A DNA stretch of 30,235 nt, from assembly GCA_900542115.1 (NCBI GenBank), contig UQMC01000006.1:1-30235 (forward strand), given 5' to 3'. The notes under the pieces are model-generated. The model was not told the origin of the DNA, ran no database searches, and was given only the letters and a program-made list of their open reading frames with translations. Each line of letters starts with the position of its first letter. Position 1 is the stretch's first letter. A program made the position numbers and the translations under genes. Source of the DNA: an uncultured Oscillibacter sp. Its GTDB lineage: Bacteria; Bacillota; Clostridia; Oscillospirales; Oscillospiraceae. Below are positions 14,605 through 22,508 of the stretch, piece by piece.

Positions 14605-16512
14605 TTACGCGGCGGGAATTACCAAGACCTGTCCGATGTTGATGAGATAGGGGTCCTTCAGACCGTTGGCCTCGGCAATCATAGTGAACTTCGCGCCAGA
14701 GCCATAGTGCCGGTAGGCGATGTTCCACAGGCAGTCGCCGCTTACCACGGTGTAGGAGGTCTCGCCGCCATCGCCGTCAGCGGGCTTGGCAGGCTGTGCG
14801 GGGGTGCTGGGCTGTGCAGGCTCAGCGGGCTTGGCCGGCTCCTCGGCAGGGGCCTCGGTCTTGGCCAGAGTGATGCGGCCCTGAGGCTTTACATAGGTCT
14901 CGCCCACAACGCCCTTGAGCTCCGTTTTGATGTAGTCCATCAGCACCTCGTCCATGGGGACGCCGATGTTGTAGTTGGCGGAGGCGGCCTTAAAGGCATA
15001 GTAGGTATCGCCGCCGGCGGCCATGAAGTCATTGGTGGCAATGGTGTAAACAGCCTTTTCGTCAAAGGCCTTGCCGCCTACGGACTGGATGGTGACACGG
15101 TTGATGCTCTTGGGTGCGTGATAGGTGGAGTCGGGATAAAGCGCACCGGCGTCATAGCTCTTGCCGGTGTCAATGGTGAACTGAATGCCGCTGACCTGCG
15201 GGAAGCCGCCCAGCGCGTCCGGCGTGCAGTAGGTGGACGCCTCCAGCGCCTCCAGCAGCTCCGTGCCGGTGACCTTGACGATGCTCAGGGTGTTGCCGAA
15301 GGGCAGGACGGTGTTGACGTCCTTCTTGGTGATGTCCCCGGCCTTGATGGTGGCGCGGATGCCGCCGCCGTTGGTAATGGCCGCGTCTACGGTCTCGCCG
15401 TTCTGCTTGGCGCCCCAGACCAGCGCGTCGGTGATGAGGTCGCCCAAATTTGTCTCACCGTCCCGGTTGCCGTTGGGGGCCTTGGCACCGTTGAGCTCAT
15501 AGAGGGTCTTGGCAAATACGGCGCCGTAATCGTCATCGATCTGCTTCTGGATGGCGGCGGCGCGGTCGGCCACGGTCTTGTCAATGCCGGTCAGGGTCTC
15601 GGTGGGGGTGGTGCTCTCCGTCATCTGGCCGTTGGCGTCAATGATGACCACGCCGATACTCTCGAGCTTCGTGCCGGTGGAGGTCAGGGGAGTGCCGTTT
15701 ACCTCGGCCGTGCCGCCGGTAGCGGCCTTTACCTCGTCCCGGGTGGAGTGGGAGTGACCGTCAATAAAGAGGTCGATGCCCTTTACGGCGTTCAGAAGGT
15801 CAATGGAACGGTTGCCGACAGACTCGCTGTCGATACCCAGATGGCCAAGGCACACGATGATGTCGCAGCCGGCGGACTTCAGCGCGTCCACCTGATTCTG
15901 GGCGATTTTGAACATGGCCTCACCGGCGGGGAACGTCACGCCTTTGATCTTGCCGGGGTGGGCCTTTGTGGCGGTCTCCGGGGTTTCCAGACCGAACACG
16001 CCGATCTTCTTGCCGCCGGGGGTGGTGAAAATCTTGTTGTCCCCAAAAGCCGTTTTGCCGTTATACAGGGTATTGGCGGAGAGAATGGGGAACTTGGCGG
16101 CCTTGGACAGCTTCACAAGATTATCATAGCCGTAGTCAAACTCGTGGTTTCCCAGCGCAGCGGCGTCATAGCCCGCGAGGTTCATCAGCTCAATGGCTGT
16201 GGCGCCCTGCGAGGCGCTGACGGTGGGATCGCCCTGAATGTAGTCTCCGGCGTCCAGCAGCAGAACATAGGCGCCGCAGTCCTGATAATACTGCTTCAAT
16301 GCGGCCACCTTGGCATAGCCCGCAATGGCGCCGTGGACATCATTTGTGTGCAGAATCACGGTAGAGCCGGTCAGGTCCGGGGCCGGAGCGGCAACGGGGG
16401 CAGCCGTTCCGTTTGCCGACGCCGAGATGGGAACAACGTCGGCAGCGCCGGCGGTGACAGCCAGCGAGCATACCATCGCCGCTGTCAGCAGCAGGGAAAA
16501 GAGCTTTTTCAT
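14605..16512 (-). CDS. secreted 5'-nucleotidase / UshA-family phosphoesterase with C-terminal LysM domain
   Basis: 635 residues. A signal peptide (1-24, MKKLFSLLLTAAMVCSLAVT, cleavage after AGA) precedes a short linker. The metallophosphatase domain runs from about 50 to 290 with metal motifs HTNDVHG (D58, H60), LLDAGD (D90), GNHEFD (N122, H123) and a later DGHSHS. The 5'-nucleotidase C-terminal domain (about 320-520) has NLGDLITDAL and ITNGGGIRA. A Pro/Ala/Glu linker leads to one LysM domain (about 586-635, YTVVSGDCLWNIAYRHYG). It should hydrolyse nucleotides or related phosphoesters outside the cell, attached to peptidoglycan by LysM. AAAAAGGAGG precedes ATG 16512. Codon bias is strong, suggesting high expression. 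Confidence 0.92.
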   Translation of the reverse strand: MKKLFSLLLTAAMVCSLAVTAGAADVVPISASANGTAAPVAAPAPDLTGSTVILHTNDVHGAIAGYAKVAALKQYYQDCGAYVLLLDAGDYIQGDPTVSASQGATAIELMNLAGYDAAALGNHEFDYGYDNLVKLSKAAKFPILSANTLYNGKTAFGDNKIFTTPGGKKIGVFGLETPETATKAHPGKIKGVTFPAGEAMFKIAQNQVDALKSAGCDIIVCLGHLGIDSESVGNRSIDLLNAVKGIDLFIDGHSHSTRDEVKAATGGTAEVNGTPLTSTGTKLESIGVVIIDANGQMTESTTPTETLTGIDKTVADRAAAIQKQIDDDYGAVFAKTLYELNGAKAPNGNRDGETNLGDLITDALVWGAKQNGETVDAAITNGGGIRATIKAGDITKKDVNTVLPFGNTLSIVKVTGTELLEALEASTYCTPDALGGFPQVSGIQFTIDTGKSYDAGALYPDSTYHAPKSINRVTIQSVGGKAFDEKAVYTIATNDFMAAGGDTYYAFKAASANYNIGVPMDEVLMDYIKTELKGVVGETYVKPQGRITLAKTEAPAEEPAKPAEPAQPSTPAQPAKPADGDGGETSYTVVSGDCLWNIAYRHYGSGAKFTMIAEANGLKDPYLINIGQVLVIPAA

Positions 16513-16597
16513 GCGGAATCCTCCTTTTTAAATTTGGGTACACATTTACGTACAGCTTGGAAAACGGGTACTGCCAAATGCCGGGGATACGCGGGAC

Positions 16598-16972
16598 TTA
16601 TCTGATGACGTTGAAGTAGAGGTACAGCCCGCCTACCACAACGATCCAGATCAGGGTGAACAGGGGGACGCAGATGCGGAACGCCCGGTGCTGCGTCTTG
16701 TGGCGGAACAGCTCCATGCCCAGCCACGCGCCGACGCCGCCGCCCACCAGCGCCAGCAGCAGGAGATTCTTCTCCGGGAGACGGGGGACTTTTGGCTGAT
16801 GCTCCTTCAGCTTGGCCAGGAGCTTGTCGCCGCCGTAGGCCAAAAAGGCAACAACGTTGATGATCAGGAGCCACAGCCAGAGAATGCCCCATTTTGTGCC
16901 GAGAATTGTAAAGATAAAGCTGTTTTTTGCCGTGGGCTCCGCCACGGTTTTTGCAAGGCGCGCCGCTGTCAT
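16598..16972 (-). CDS. DUF1294-family small membrane protein
   Basis: 124 residues with three hydrophobic segments (about 30-46, 70-86 and 100-119). The family-like run INVVAFLAYGGDKLLAKL and the late VGGGVGAWLGMELFRHKTQHRAF match DUF1294 membrane proteins. No biochemical role is known. The start is uncertain: ATG 16972 has only a weak GGTGG upstream, and DUF1294 proteins often begin nearer the first helix. It lies 85 nt upstream of the nucleotidase gene on the same strand and could share its transcript; no clear separate promoter was found. Confidence 0.8.
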   Translation of the reverse strand: MTAARLAKTVAEPTAKNSFIFTILGTKWGILWLWLLIINVVAFLAYGGDKLLAKLKEHQPKVPRLPEKNLLLLALVGGGVGAWLGMELFRHKTQHRAFRICVPLFTLIWIVVVGGLYLYFNVIR

Positions 16973-17033
16973 GAAAAACCACCCGCTTTTGTATAGTTTT
17001 GAGTCGGTTCGGGCGGCCGCGCCGCCGGAATAT

Positions 17034-17070
17034 AAAAAAATGGACTGGCCGGGAGTTCCCGGTCAGTCCA
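17034..17070 (-). terminator. intrinsic terminator after psuG
   Basis: TGGACTGGCCGGGA (17041-17054) pairs with TCCCGGTCAGTCCA (17057-17070), 14 bp with one G-U. On the minus strand it is followed by a run of seven T (complement of 17034-17040). Confidence 0.9.
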
Positions 17071-17084
17071 TTGTAGCAGAGTTT

Positions 17085-18014
<930 letters not shown>

Positions 18015-18037
18015 GTTAAATTCCTCCATATTTTAAA

Positions 18038-18070
18038 TTTGAAATCGGTATTCTGTTTGAAATTGGTATT
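18038..18070 (-). repeat. 15-bp direct repeat in the psuK-psuG gap
   Basis: TTTGAAATCGGTATT (18038-18052) and TTTGAAATTGGTATT (18056-18070) differ at one base and are 18 nt apart; the second reaches into the psuK stop codon. They may come from slippage or serve as a binding site. No terminator is visible here. Confidence 0.7.
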
Positions 18071-19157
18071 ATTTGGAAAACGCGGCTCGCTGTCGCAGGG
18101 CGTCCTCGCTCATGGCGGGGTTGATGGTCTCGGCGGACTCCATGGCGATAACGGAGGCGGCAAGGCCTGCCCTTACGGCGTCCGTCAAATCCGTACCCTG
18201 TAAATAGGCCCATGTGATAGCCGCCATGAAAGCGTCGCCACAGCCGGTGGTATTGACCATCGTGCCGGGGAGCGGGGGAAGCTGCACCTGATGCCCGGAC
18301 CGGTCGGCGGCAAAGACGCCGTCGGAACCAAGAGAGATAAAGACCCGGTGAAGGCCGGTGTCCAGCAGCGTCTCCGCCGCTTTTCGGAGGCTGGCATCAT
18401 CCGTGATGGAAACGCCGGAGAGCAGCTCCGCTTCGATGCGGTTGGGTTTCAGGGTGTGAAGCTTGCCCAGCACCGGCTTCAGCTTCACCGCCTTGGCGGT
18501 GGATACCGGGTCAGCAAACAGGGGTGCGGTGCAGTGATCCGCCAAATATTGAATACTCTCGGCGGGCAGGTTGGTGTCCAGCACCACTGCCTGACTGGCG
18601 TTCAGCAGCGTCAGCCGCTGGGAGAGCAGCTGCGGGGTCAGGTGCTTGTAAATTTCCATGTCGCTGACCGCCAGCGCCATGTCGCCCCGTTCATCGGTGA
18701 TGAACAGATAGGTGGAGGTGCGCCCCTCGGGAATGACCGGGGACTGGGAGATGTCGATTCCCAGCTCACCGCAGCTTGCCGCGATCTTCTGAGCGTTGAT
18801 GTCATCTCCGAACACCGTCAGCATCCGAACGTCCATGCCCAAAAGGGCCATATTGTGGGCGATGTTCCGGCCCACGCCGCCAAGGCTCATCCGCACCACG
18901 CCGGGGTTGGAATCCTGCATGACGGGGACCTCGCCGGGCCAGCCGCCGATGTCCATATTCACGCCGCCCACCACGGTGACATAGGGGGCCGTGTGGACGA
19001 TGTAGCCTTTGCCGGTGATATAGCCCTTTTTCATCAGGTTGGAGATGTGCACCGCCACGGAGGAACGGGTGATGCCCGCCTTGTCCGCCAACTCCTGCTG
19101 GGAGATCAGGGGGTTCTCTTCAATCCAGTTCAAAAGCTGCCGCTCACGCTGGGTCAT
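18069..19157 (-). CDS. psuK: pseudouridine kinase-like PfkB protein with N-terminal winged helix
   Basis: 362 residues in two parts. Residues 1-55 form a winged helix-turn-helix (MTQRERQLLNWIEENP, SQQELADKAGITRSSVAVHI, NLMKKGYI). Residues 58-362 form a PfkB/ribokinase fold with VGGVNMDIGG, the substrate-side MSLGGVGRNIAHNMALLG, LKPNRIEAELLSG, and the anion-hole/catalytic motif NTTGCGDAF. The pairing with psuG indicates pseudouridine as substrate, phosphorylated at the 5'-OH. The extra DNA-binding part suggests the enzyme also regulates its own operon. ATG 19157 follows AAAGGAGGGG. Confidence 0.9.
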   Translation of the reverse strand: MTQRERQLLNWIEENPLISQQELADKAGITRSSVAVHISNLMKKGYITGKGYIVHTAPYVTVVGGVNMDIGGWPGEVPVMQDSNPGVVRMSLGGVGRNIAHNMALLGMDVRMLTVFGDDINAQKIAASCGELGIDISQSPVIPEGRTSTYLFITDERGDMALAVSDMEIYKHLTPQLLSQRLTLLNASQAVVLDTNLPAESIQYLADHCTAPLFADPVSTAKAVKLKPVLGKLHTLKPNRIEAELLSGVSITDDASLRKAAETLLDTGLHRVFISLGSDGVFAADRSGHQVQLPPLPGTMVNTTGCGDAFMAAITWAYLQGTDLTDAVRAGLAASVIAMESAETINPAMSEDALRQRAAFSK

Positions 19158-19184
19158 GGCTACCCCTCCTTTGTAAGCAAAAAA

Positions 19185-19234
19185 TTAGACTTCTAAGCTA
19201 ATGCTTATTTTACGCGGCGAAAGCAAAATGTCAA
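19185..19234 (-). promoter_or_regulatory. psuK promoter and candidate operator
   Basis: On the minus strand a consensus TTGACA (19229-19234) and TAAAAT (19207-19212) are 16 nt apart. About at the start of transcription lies the perfect inverted repeat TTAGA-AG-TCTAA (19185-19196), within a longer TTAG...CTAA context. The location suits a repressor site, perhaps for the winged-helix domain of PsuK itself. Confidence 0.65.
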
Positions 19235-19249
19235 GCCCCAATTTCAGAA

Positions 19250-19261
19250 AAATAATTATTT
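19250..19261. repeat. AT-only palindrome between divergent psuK and lipoprotein gene
   Basis: AAATAATTATTT (19250-19261) is a perfect 12-bp palindrome flanked by two TTTCAG copies (19242-19247 region and 19259-19264). It may be an operator or simply AT-rich spacer; no clear promoter for the lipoprotein gene was found in 19197-19340. Confidence 0.4.
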
Positions 19262-19340
19262 CAGGAAAAATTTGCAGGACCGGGAACAAAATTACCGTTT
19301 GCGCCGACAAAGAAGTAGAAATAAAAAGGAGGCGGTTTCT

Positions 19341-20222
19341 ATGAAGCAACTGTTTGCGGCGATTTTGTGCCTGTGTCTGCTGGCGGGGTGCGGGCGGACA
19401 GACAGCACCGGCAATACCTGCCGGGCGGAGGAAGGCTCCGGAGGCGGGGACGTGTCCGGGAAAACGGAAGGACCCGGCACAGACGCTGGGGGCGAGCTGT
19501 TTCGGGTCATCCGGGCAGAAAACGGCGCGCCGCTGCTGCTGGCCAAGGAGGACGGCGGCCCGGCAGGTGTATATACACTCTCACCGGCAGATGCGGAAGC
19601 AGCACCGAAGGGCGAGTCCGCGGCGGCCAAGAATGGTGTATATACAGGTGTATGTATACCTGTATATACACCGGGAATGCTGCTGGAGATCACCTACGGC
19701 TCCGTGCTGGAGACCTATCCCGGCCAGCTGGCGGAGGTCACGGCGGTGAATATCCGCTCTGACGGCTTTGATGACCGCTGTGCCCTGTACCTCCGGGTGC
19801 TGAATGACCTGTGGGCCGTGGATGAGGGACTGAACAGCGACATTACCATGCTTTCTGTGGACCTGTCCCAAACCGGCCTGTCCGATAGCGAGCAGGCGGC
19901 GGTAGCGTGGGTGTTCGGCGGGATGCACGATATTTCCGAGGTTCTATCCCTGAGCTATGAGGAGCTGGCGGCAGAGGACTATCTCACCGGGGCGGAACAG
20001 GGGGCCGACAGCCTCCCCTATTGGGAGAACGGCTGTCTGTTCAGCATCACCGAGCGGGAGACCGGAGACAACGAACTGAACGGCGCGAGGAACACCGTGA
20101 CCTTTGACGCCCAGAAGTGGCGCTCCGCCTTGGGGGCGTATTTCTTCGCTGACTGCACCGCCGAGCAGGCGCTGGACGGGCATTGGGGTGATTACACCGT
20201 AGGCAGTGAGGCCATTTCCTAA
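19341..20222 (+). CDS. lipoprotein of unknown function with an AT-rich palindromic insert
   Basis: 293 residues. The signal MKQLFAAILCLCLLAGC ends in a lipobox with lipidated C17. A low-complexity Gly/Ser/Thr/Asp linker (18-50) leads to a domain beginning FRVIRAENGAPLLLAKEDG. The rest is acidic and contains ILEITYGSVLETYPGQL-like sequence and a Glu-rich ending, common in surface lipoproteins of Clostridia with unknown roles. ATG 19341 has AAAAAGGAGG upstream; an in-frame earlier start at 19272 lacks one. Codons for residues about 76-80 and 99-111 are AT-rich palindromic DNA (GTGTATATACAC and a 38-bp inverted repeat), unlike the GC-rich remainder. The domain after the insert is intact, so the gene appears functional. 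Confidence 0.82.
   Translation: MKQLFAAILCLCLLAGCGRTDSTGNTCRAEEGSGGGDVSGKTEGPGTDAGGELFRVIRAENGAPLLLAKEDGGPAGVYTLSPADAEAAPKGESAAAKNGVYTGVCIPVYTPGMLLEITYGSVLETYPGQLAEVTAVNIRSDGFDDRCALYLRVLNDLWAVDEGLNSDITMLSVDLSQTGLSDSEQAAVAWVFGGMHDISEVLSLSYEELAAEDYLTGAEQGADSLPYWENGCLFSITERETGDNELNGARNTVTFDAQKWRSALGAYFFADCTAEQALDGHWGDYTVGSEAIS
19567..19578. repeat. 12-bp palindrome inside lipoprotein gene
   Basis: GTGTATATACAC is perfectly symmetrical. The same word recurs in both arms of the inverted repeat 57 nt downstream, in an otherwise GC-rich reading frame. Confidence 0.8.
19635..19672. repeat. 38-bp inverted repeat inside lipoprotein gene
   Basis: GGTGTATATACAGGT (19635-19649) and ACCTGTATATACACC (19658-19672) are exact 15-bp complements around an 8-nt centre that can pair further. 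It codes for GVYTGVCIPVYT without breaking the frame. It would form a strong hairpin in the mRNA. Confidence 0.88.
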
Positions 20223-20234
20223 AAACGAAGTGAA

Positions 20235-20267
20235 CAGGCGGCGGAGCCGGTATGGCTCTGCCGCCTG
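20235..20267 (+). terminator. hairpin after the first lipoprotein gene (no T-run)
   Basis: CAGGCGGCGGAGCC (20235-20248) pairs with GGCTCTGCCGCCTG (20254-20267), 14 bp with one G-U. No run of T follows, so termination may be weak or depend on Rho. Confidence 0.5.
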
Positions 20268-20346
20268 CCGCGAATCGGGGAAAAATGAACGGCGTGTTAA
20301 ATCTGCCGGAATCCCGAAAGAGGGGCTACCAAAACCGGACGGGCTG

Positions 20347-20355
20347 TGGTATGAT
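20347..20355 (+). promoter_or_regulatory. extended -10 promoter for the second lipoprotein / two-component operon
   Basis: TGGTATGAT (20347-20355) is a good extended -10; no convincing -35 is seen 17 nt upstream. It lies 52 nt before the ATG at 20407. Confidence 0.5.
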
Positions 20356-20406
20356 ATATTTGTATCTTTATGTGAAATAGGTATCTGAGAGAAGGGAGGC
20401 GGAGCC

Positions 20407-21756
20407 ATGGGCGCTTTGCGGAGGCTGACAATCGGACTTGTGACACTGTGCATGGCTCTGAGCCTTGCGGGCTGCGCTGCGCCGAAGCTGACGCTGGACC
20501 CGGAGGAGCTGTATGCCCTGCCGGAGCTGCCGGAGCGCTACACGGCGCTGAACCAGCAGCTATCCGCCATTCAGGAGGGCGGCGCGGAGTATGCCACCCC
20601 GGTCTCCGGCAGCAATATCCAGCCGGTGCAGATGATGGATCTGGATGGGGACGGCCGGGAGGAGGCGCTGGCCTTTTTCCGGCAGAGTGATGGAGAAAAG
20701 CCCCTGAAAATTTATATTTTTGCCGCTGACGGAGACAGCTACCGGCAGGTGGCGGTGATCGAGGGCAGCGGCCTCGCCATTTACAGCGTGGCCTACAGTG
20801 ATATGAACGGCGACGGGAAAATGGAGATCATCGTGGGCTGGCGGGTCAGCATGGAGCTGCAGGCCCTTACGGTCTATACATTGGAAAAGGACGGGATTCG
20901 GGAGCTGGCCCGGTCGGATTATGTAAAATACGCCGTGGCGGATCTGGACGGAGACGGTCAGCGGGAGCTGACGGTGCTTCGGGCGGATGAGACCGGCGCG
21001 GGCACCGCAGACTGCTACCTCTGGAAAAACGGTATACTGACATTGGGCTCCAGCATCCGGGTCTCTATGACCATGGCAGAGCTGAGCCAGCAGGGCCGGA
21101 TAACGGTGGGCGTGCTGCGTTCCAGCACGCCGGCGCTGTTTGTCACCGGCGTGGCGGACAGCACCCGGGCCATTACGGATGTGCTGGTGCTGCGTGGCGG
21201 AGAGCTGACAAATTTGGTGCTCTCGGCCATGACCGGTGTTTCCGGGGAAAGCTCCCGGTTCTGCACCCTGTATCCAACGGACATCAACGGCGACGGGGTG
21301 ACGGAGGTGCCCCGCACGGTGCCGCTGTCTGGCGATGAGGAGAGCACGGCCTCCCAGCGGATTGACTGGATCAGCTACGATGCCTCCGGTTTGGCGGCAA
21401 AGGCGCTGTCCACGTATCACGCGGTAGAGGACGGTTGGTATCTCCGGCTGCCGGAGGGCTGGGCGGAGAATATTCAGGCGGCCCGGACCTCCGGCGGGGA
21501 GGAGACCGCTGTGACGTTTTATGTTGAGCAGGATACAACGGCCGCCGGACTGTTGCGCATCACCGCGCTCAGCGGCGCGGACCGGGAGCGGCAGGCGGTG
21601 CGGACCGGGCGGTTCATTCTCAGCCGGAATGGCGGTGTGATCTATGTGGGTGAGCTGCTGAAGGGCAATGAGGATTGGAAGTACAGCGTAACGGAGGATC
21701 AGGTGCGGAGCGCGTTCGGCCTGATCACAAGAGAGTGGTCCGCCGGGGACAACTGA
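20407..21756 (+). CDS. lipoprotein with FG-GAP/VCBS-like calcium-binding repeats
   Basis: 449 residues. The signal peptide ends in LAGC (lipidated C23). Four calcium-loop motifs of the DxDGDG type are visible: DLDGDG (D78), DMNGDG (D132), DLDGDG (near 179) and DINGDG (D292). Each is followed by strand-rich sequence, as in integrin-like FG-GAP or VCBS blades; a propeller or open sheet outside the membrane is likely. The C-terminal about 120 residues (after SYDASGLAAKAL) look like a separate beta-rich domain. No enzyme motif is seen. ATG 20407 has GGGAGG upstream. A response regulator begins 28 nt downstream, so the protein may feed a signal to that pair. This role is inferred from position only. 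Confidence 0.85.
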   Translation: MGALRRLTIGLVTLCMALSLAGCAAPKLTLDPEELYALPELPERYTALNQQLSAIQEGGAEYATPVSGSNIQPVQMMDLDGDGREEALAFFRQSDGEKPLKIYIFAADGDSYRQVAVIEGSGLAIYSVAYSDMNGDGKMEIIVGWRVSMELQALTVYTLEKDGIRELARSDYVKYAVADLDGDGQRELTVLRADETGAGTADCYLWKNGILTLGSSIRVSMTMAELSQQGRITVGVLRSSTPALFVTGVADSTRAITDVLVLRGGELTNLVLSAMTGVSGESSRFCTLYPTDINGDGVTEVPRTVPLSGDEESTASQRIDWISYDASGLAAKALSTYHAVEDGWYLRLPEGWAENIQAARTSGGEETAVTFYVEQDTTAAGLLRITALSGADRERQAVRTGRFILSRNGGVIYVGELLKGNEDWKYSVTEDQVRSAFGLITREWSAGDN

Positions 21757-21784
21757 GCCAACGGCGAATAACGGAGGAGCGTTC

Positions 21785-22471
21785 ATGAAAAAAATTCTGG
21801 TTTTAGAGGATGAGGCCAGCATTCGGAGCTTCATCGTCATCAATCTGCGCCGCGCGGGGTACGATGTTATCGAGGCCGAAAGCGGCGAGGAGGCGCTGGA
21901 GCGCCTGCGGGCCAACCCCGATGTGAAGGTGGCGCTTCTGGATATCATGCTGCCGGGAATCGACGGCTTTGAGGTGTGCCGCCGCATCCGGGCTACCAAT
22001 ACGAAAATCGGCATCATCATGCTGACAGCCCGCTCTCAGGAAATGGATAAGGTGACGGGGCTGATGACCGGCGCGGACGATTATGTGACCAAGCCCTTTT
22101 CCCCGGCGGAGCTCACCGCCCGGGTGGACGCTCTGTTCCGCCGGGCAGGCGGAGAGGAAACGGCGCAGACCGGGGAAATCAGCCAGCCGCCGTTTCTGCT
22201 GAATGTCCGCAACCGGACGCTGGAGAAAAACGGCCAGCGGGTAAAGCTGACACAGGTGGAGTACGCCATCATGCGGGTGTTTATGGAAAATCCCGGCAAG
22301 GCTCTCTCCCGGGAGGAAATTCTGGACCGGGTCTGGGGCCGGGATTATTTCGGTGAGCTGAAGATCGTGGATGTAAACATCCGCCGTCTCCGGCTGAAGA
22401 TCGAGGACAATGTGCAGAACCCTACCTACATTACAACAGTCTGGGGTTATGGTTACAAGTGGGGCGCGTGA
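21785..22471 (+). CDS. OmpR/PhoB-family response regulator
   Basis: 228 residues. The receiver domain (1-120) has the acidic pair E8 D9, phosphoacceptor D53 in ALLDIMLPGIDG, the Thr of MLTA and the lysine of VTKPFSP. The DNA-binding winged helix (about 130-225) has the segments LTQVEYAIMRVF, LSREEILDRVWG and VNIRRLRLKIED ending in TVWGYGYKW. ATG 21785 is preceded by GGAGGAGC. It lies between the calcium-repeat lipoprotein and the kinase gene, all on one strand with short gaps. Target genes are unknown; self-regulation through 20347 is plausible. Confidence 0.96.
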   Translation: MKKILVLEDEASIRSFIVINLRRAGYDVIEAESGEEALERLRANPDVKVALLDIMLPGIDGFEVCRRIRATNTKIGIIMLTARSQEMDKVTGLMTGADDYVTKPFSPAELTARVDALFRRAGGEETAQTGEISQPPFLLNVRNRTLEKNGQRVKLTQVEYAIMRVFMENPGKALSREEILDRVWGRDYFGELKIVDVNIRRLRLKIEDNVQNPTYITTVWGYGYKWGA

Positions 22472-22508
22472 GGCGCACGGAAAAACGAACGGTAAGGAGG
22501 CGGGGCGC

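Noticed and set aside
14545..16605. 686-codon open frame antisense to the 5'-nucleotidase
   Set aside because: Low-complexity Gly/Val/Leu sequence created by codon bias of the true gene; no family motif or ribosome site.
18015..18029. Upstream ATG for psuG giving MEEFN
   Set aside because: These codons are the ribosome binding site ATGGAGGAA itself; ATG 18014 follows at normal spacing.
19643..19652. TACAGGTGTA, a match to the CopY-type box TACA-N2-TGTA
   Set aside because: It lies within a coding region inside a larger palindrome, and no CopY/BlaI regulator or copper gene is nearby; the match follows from the repeat.
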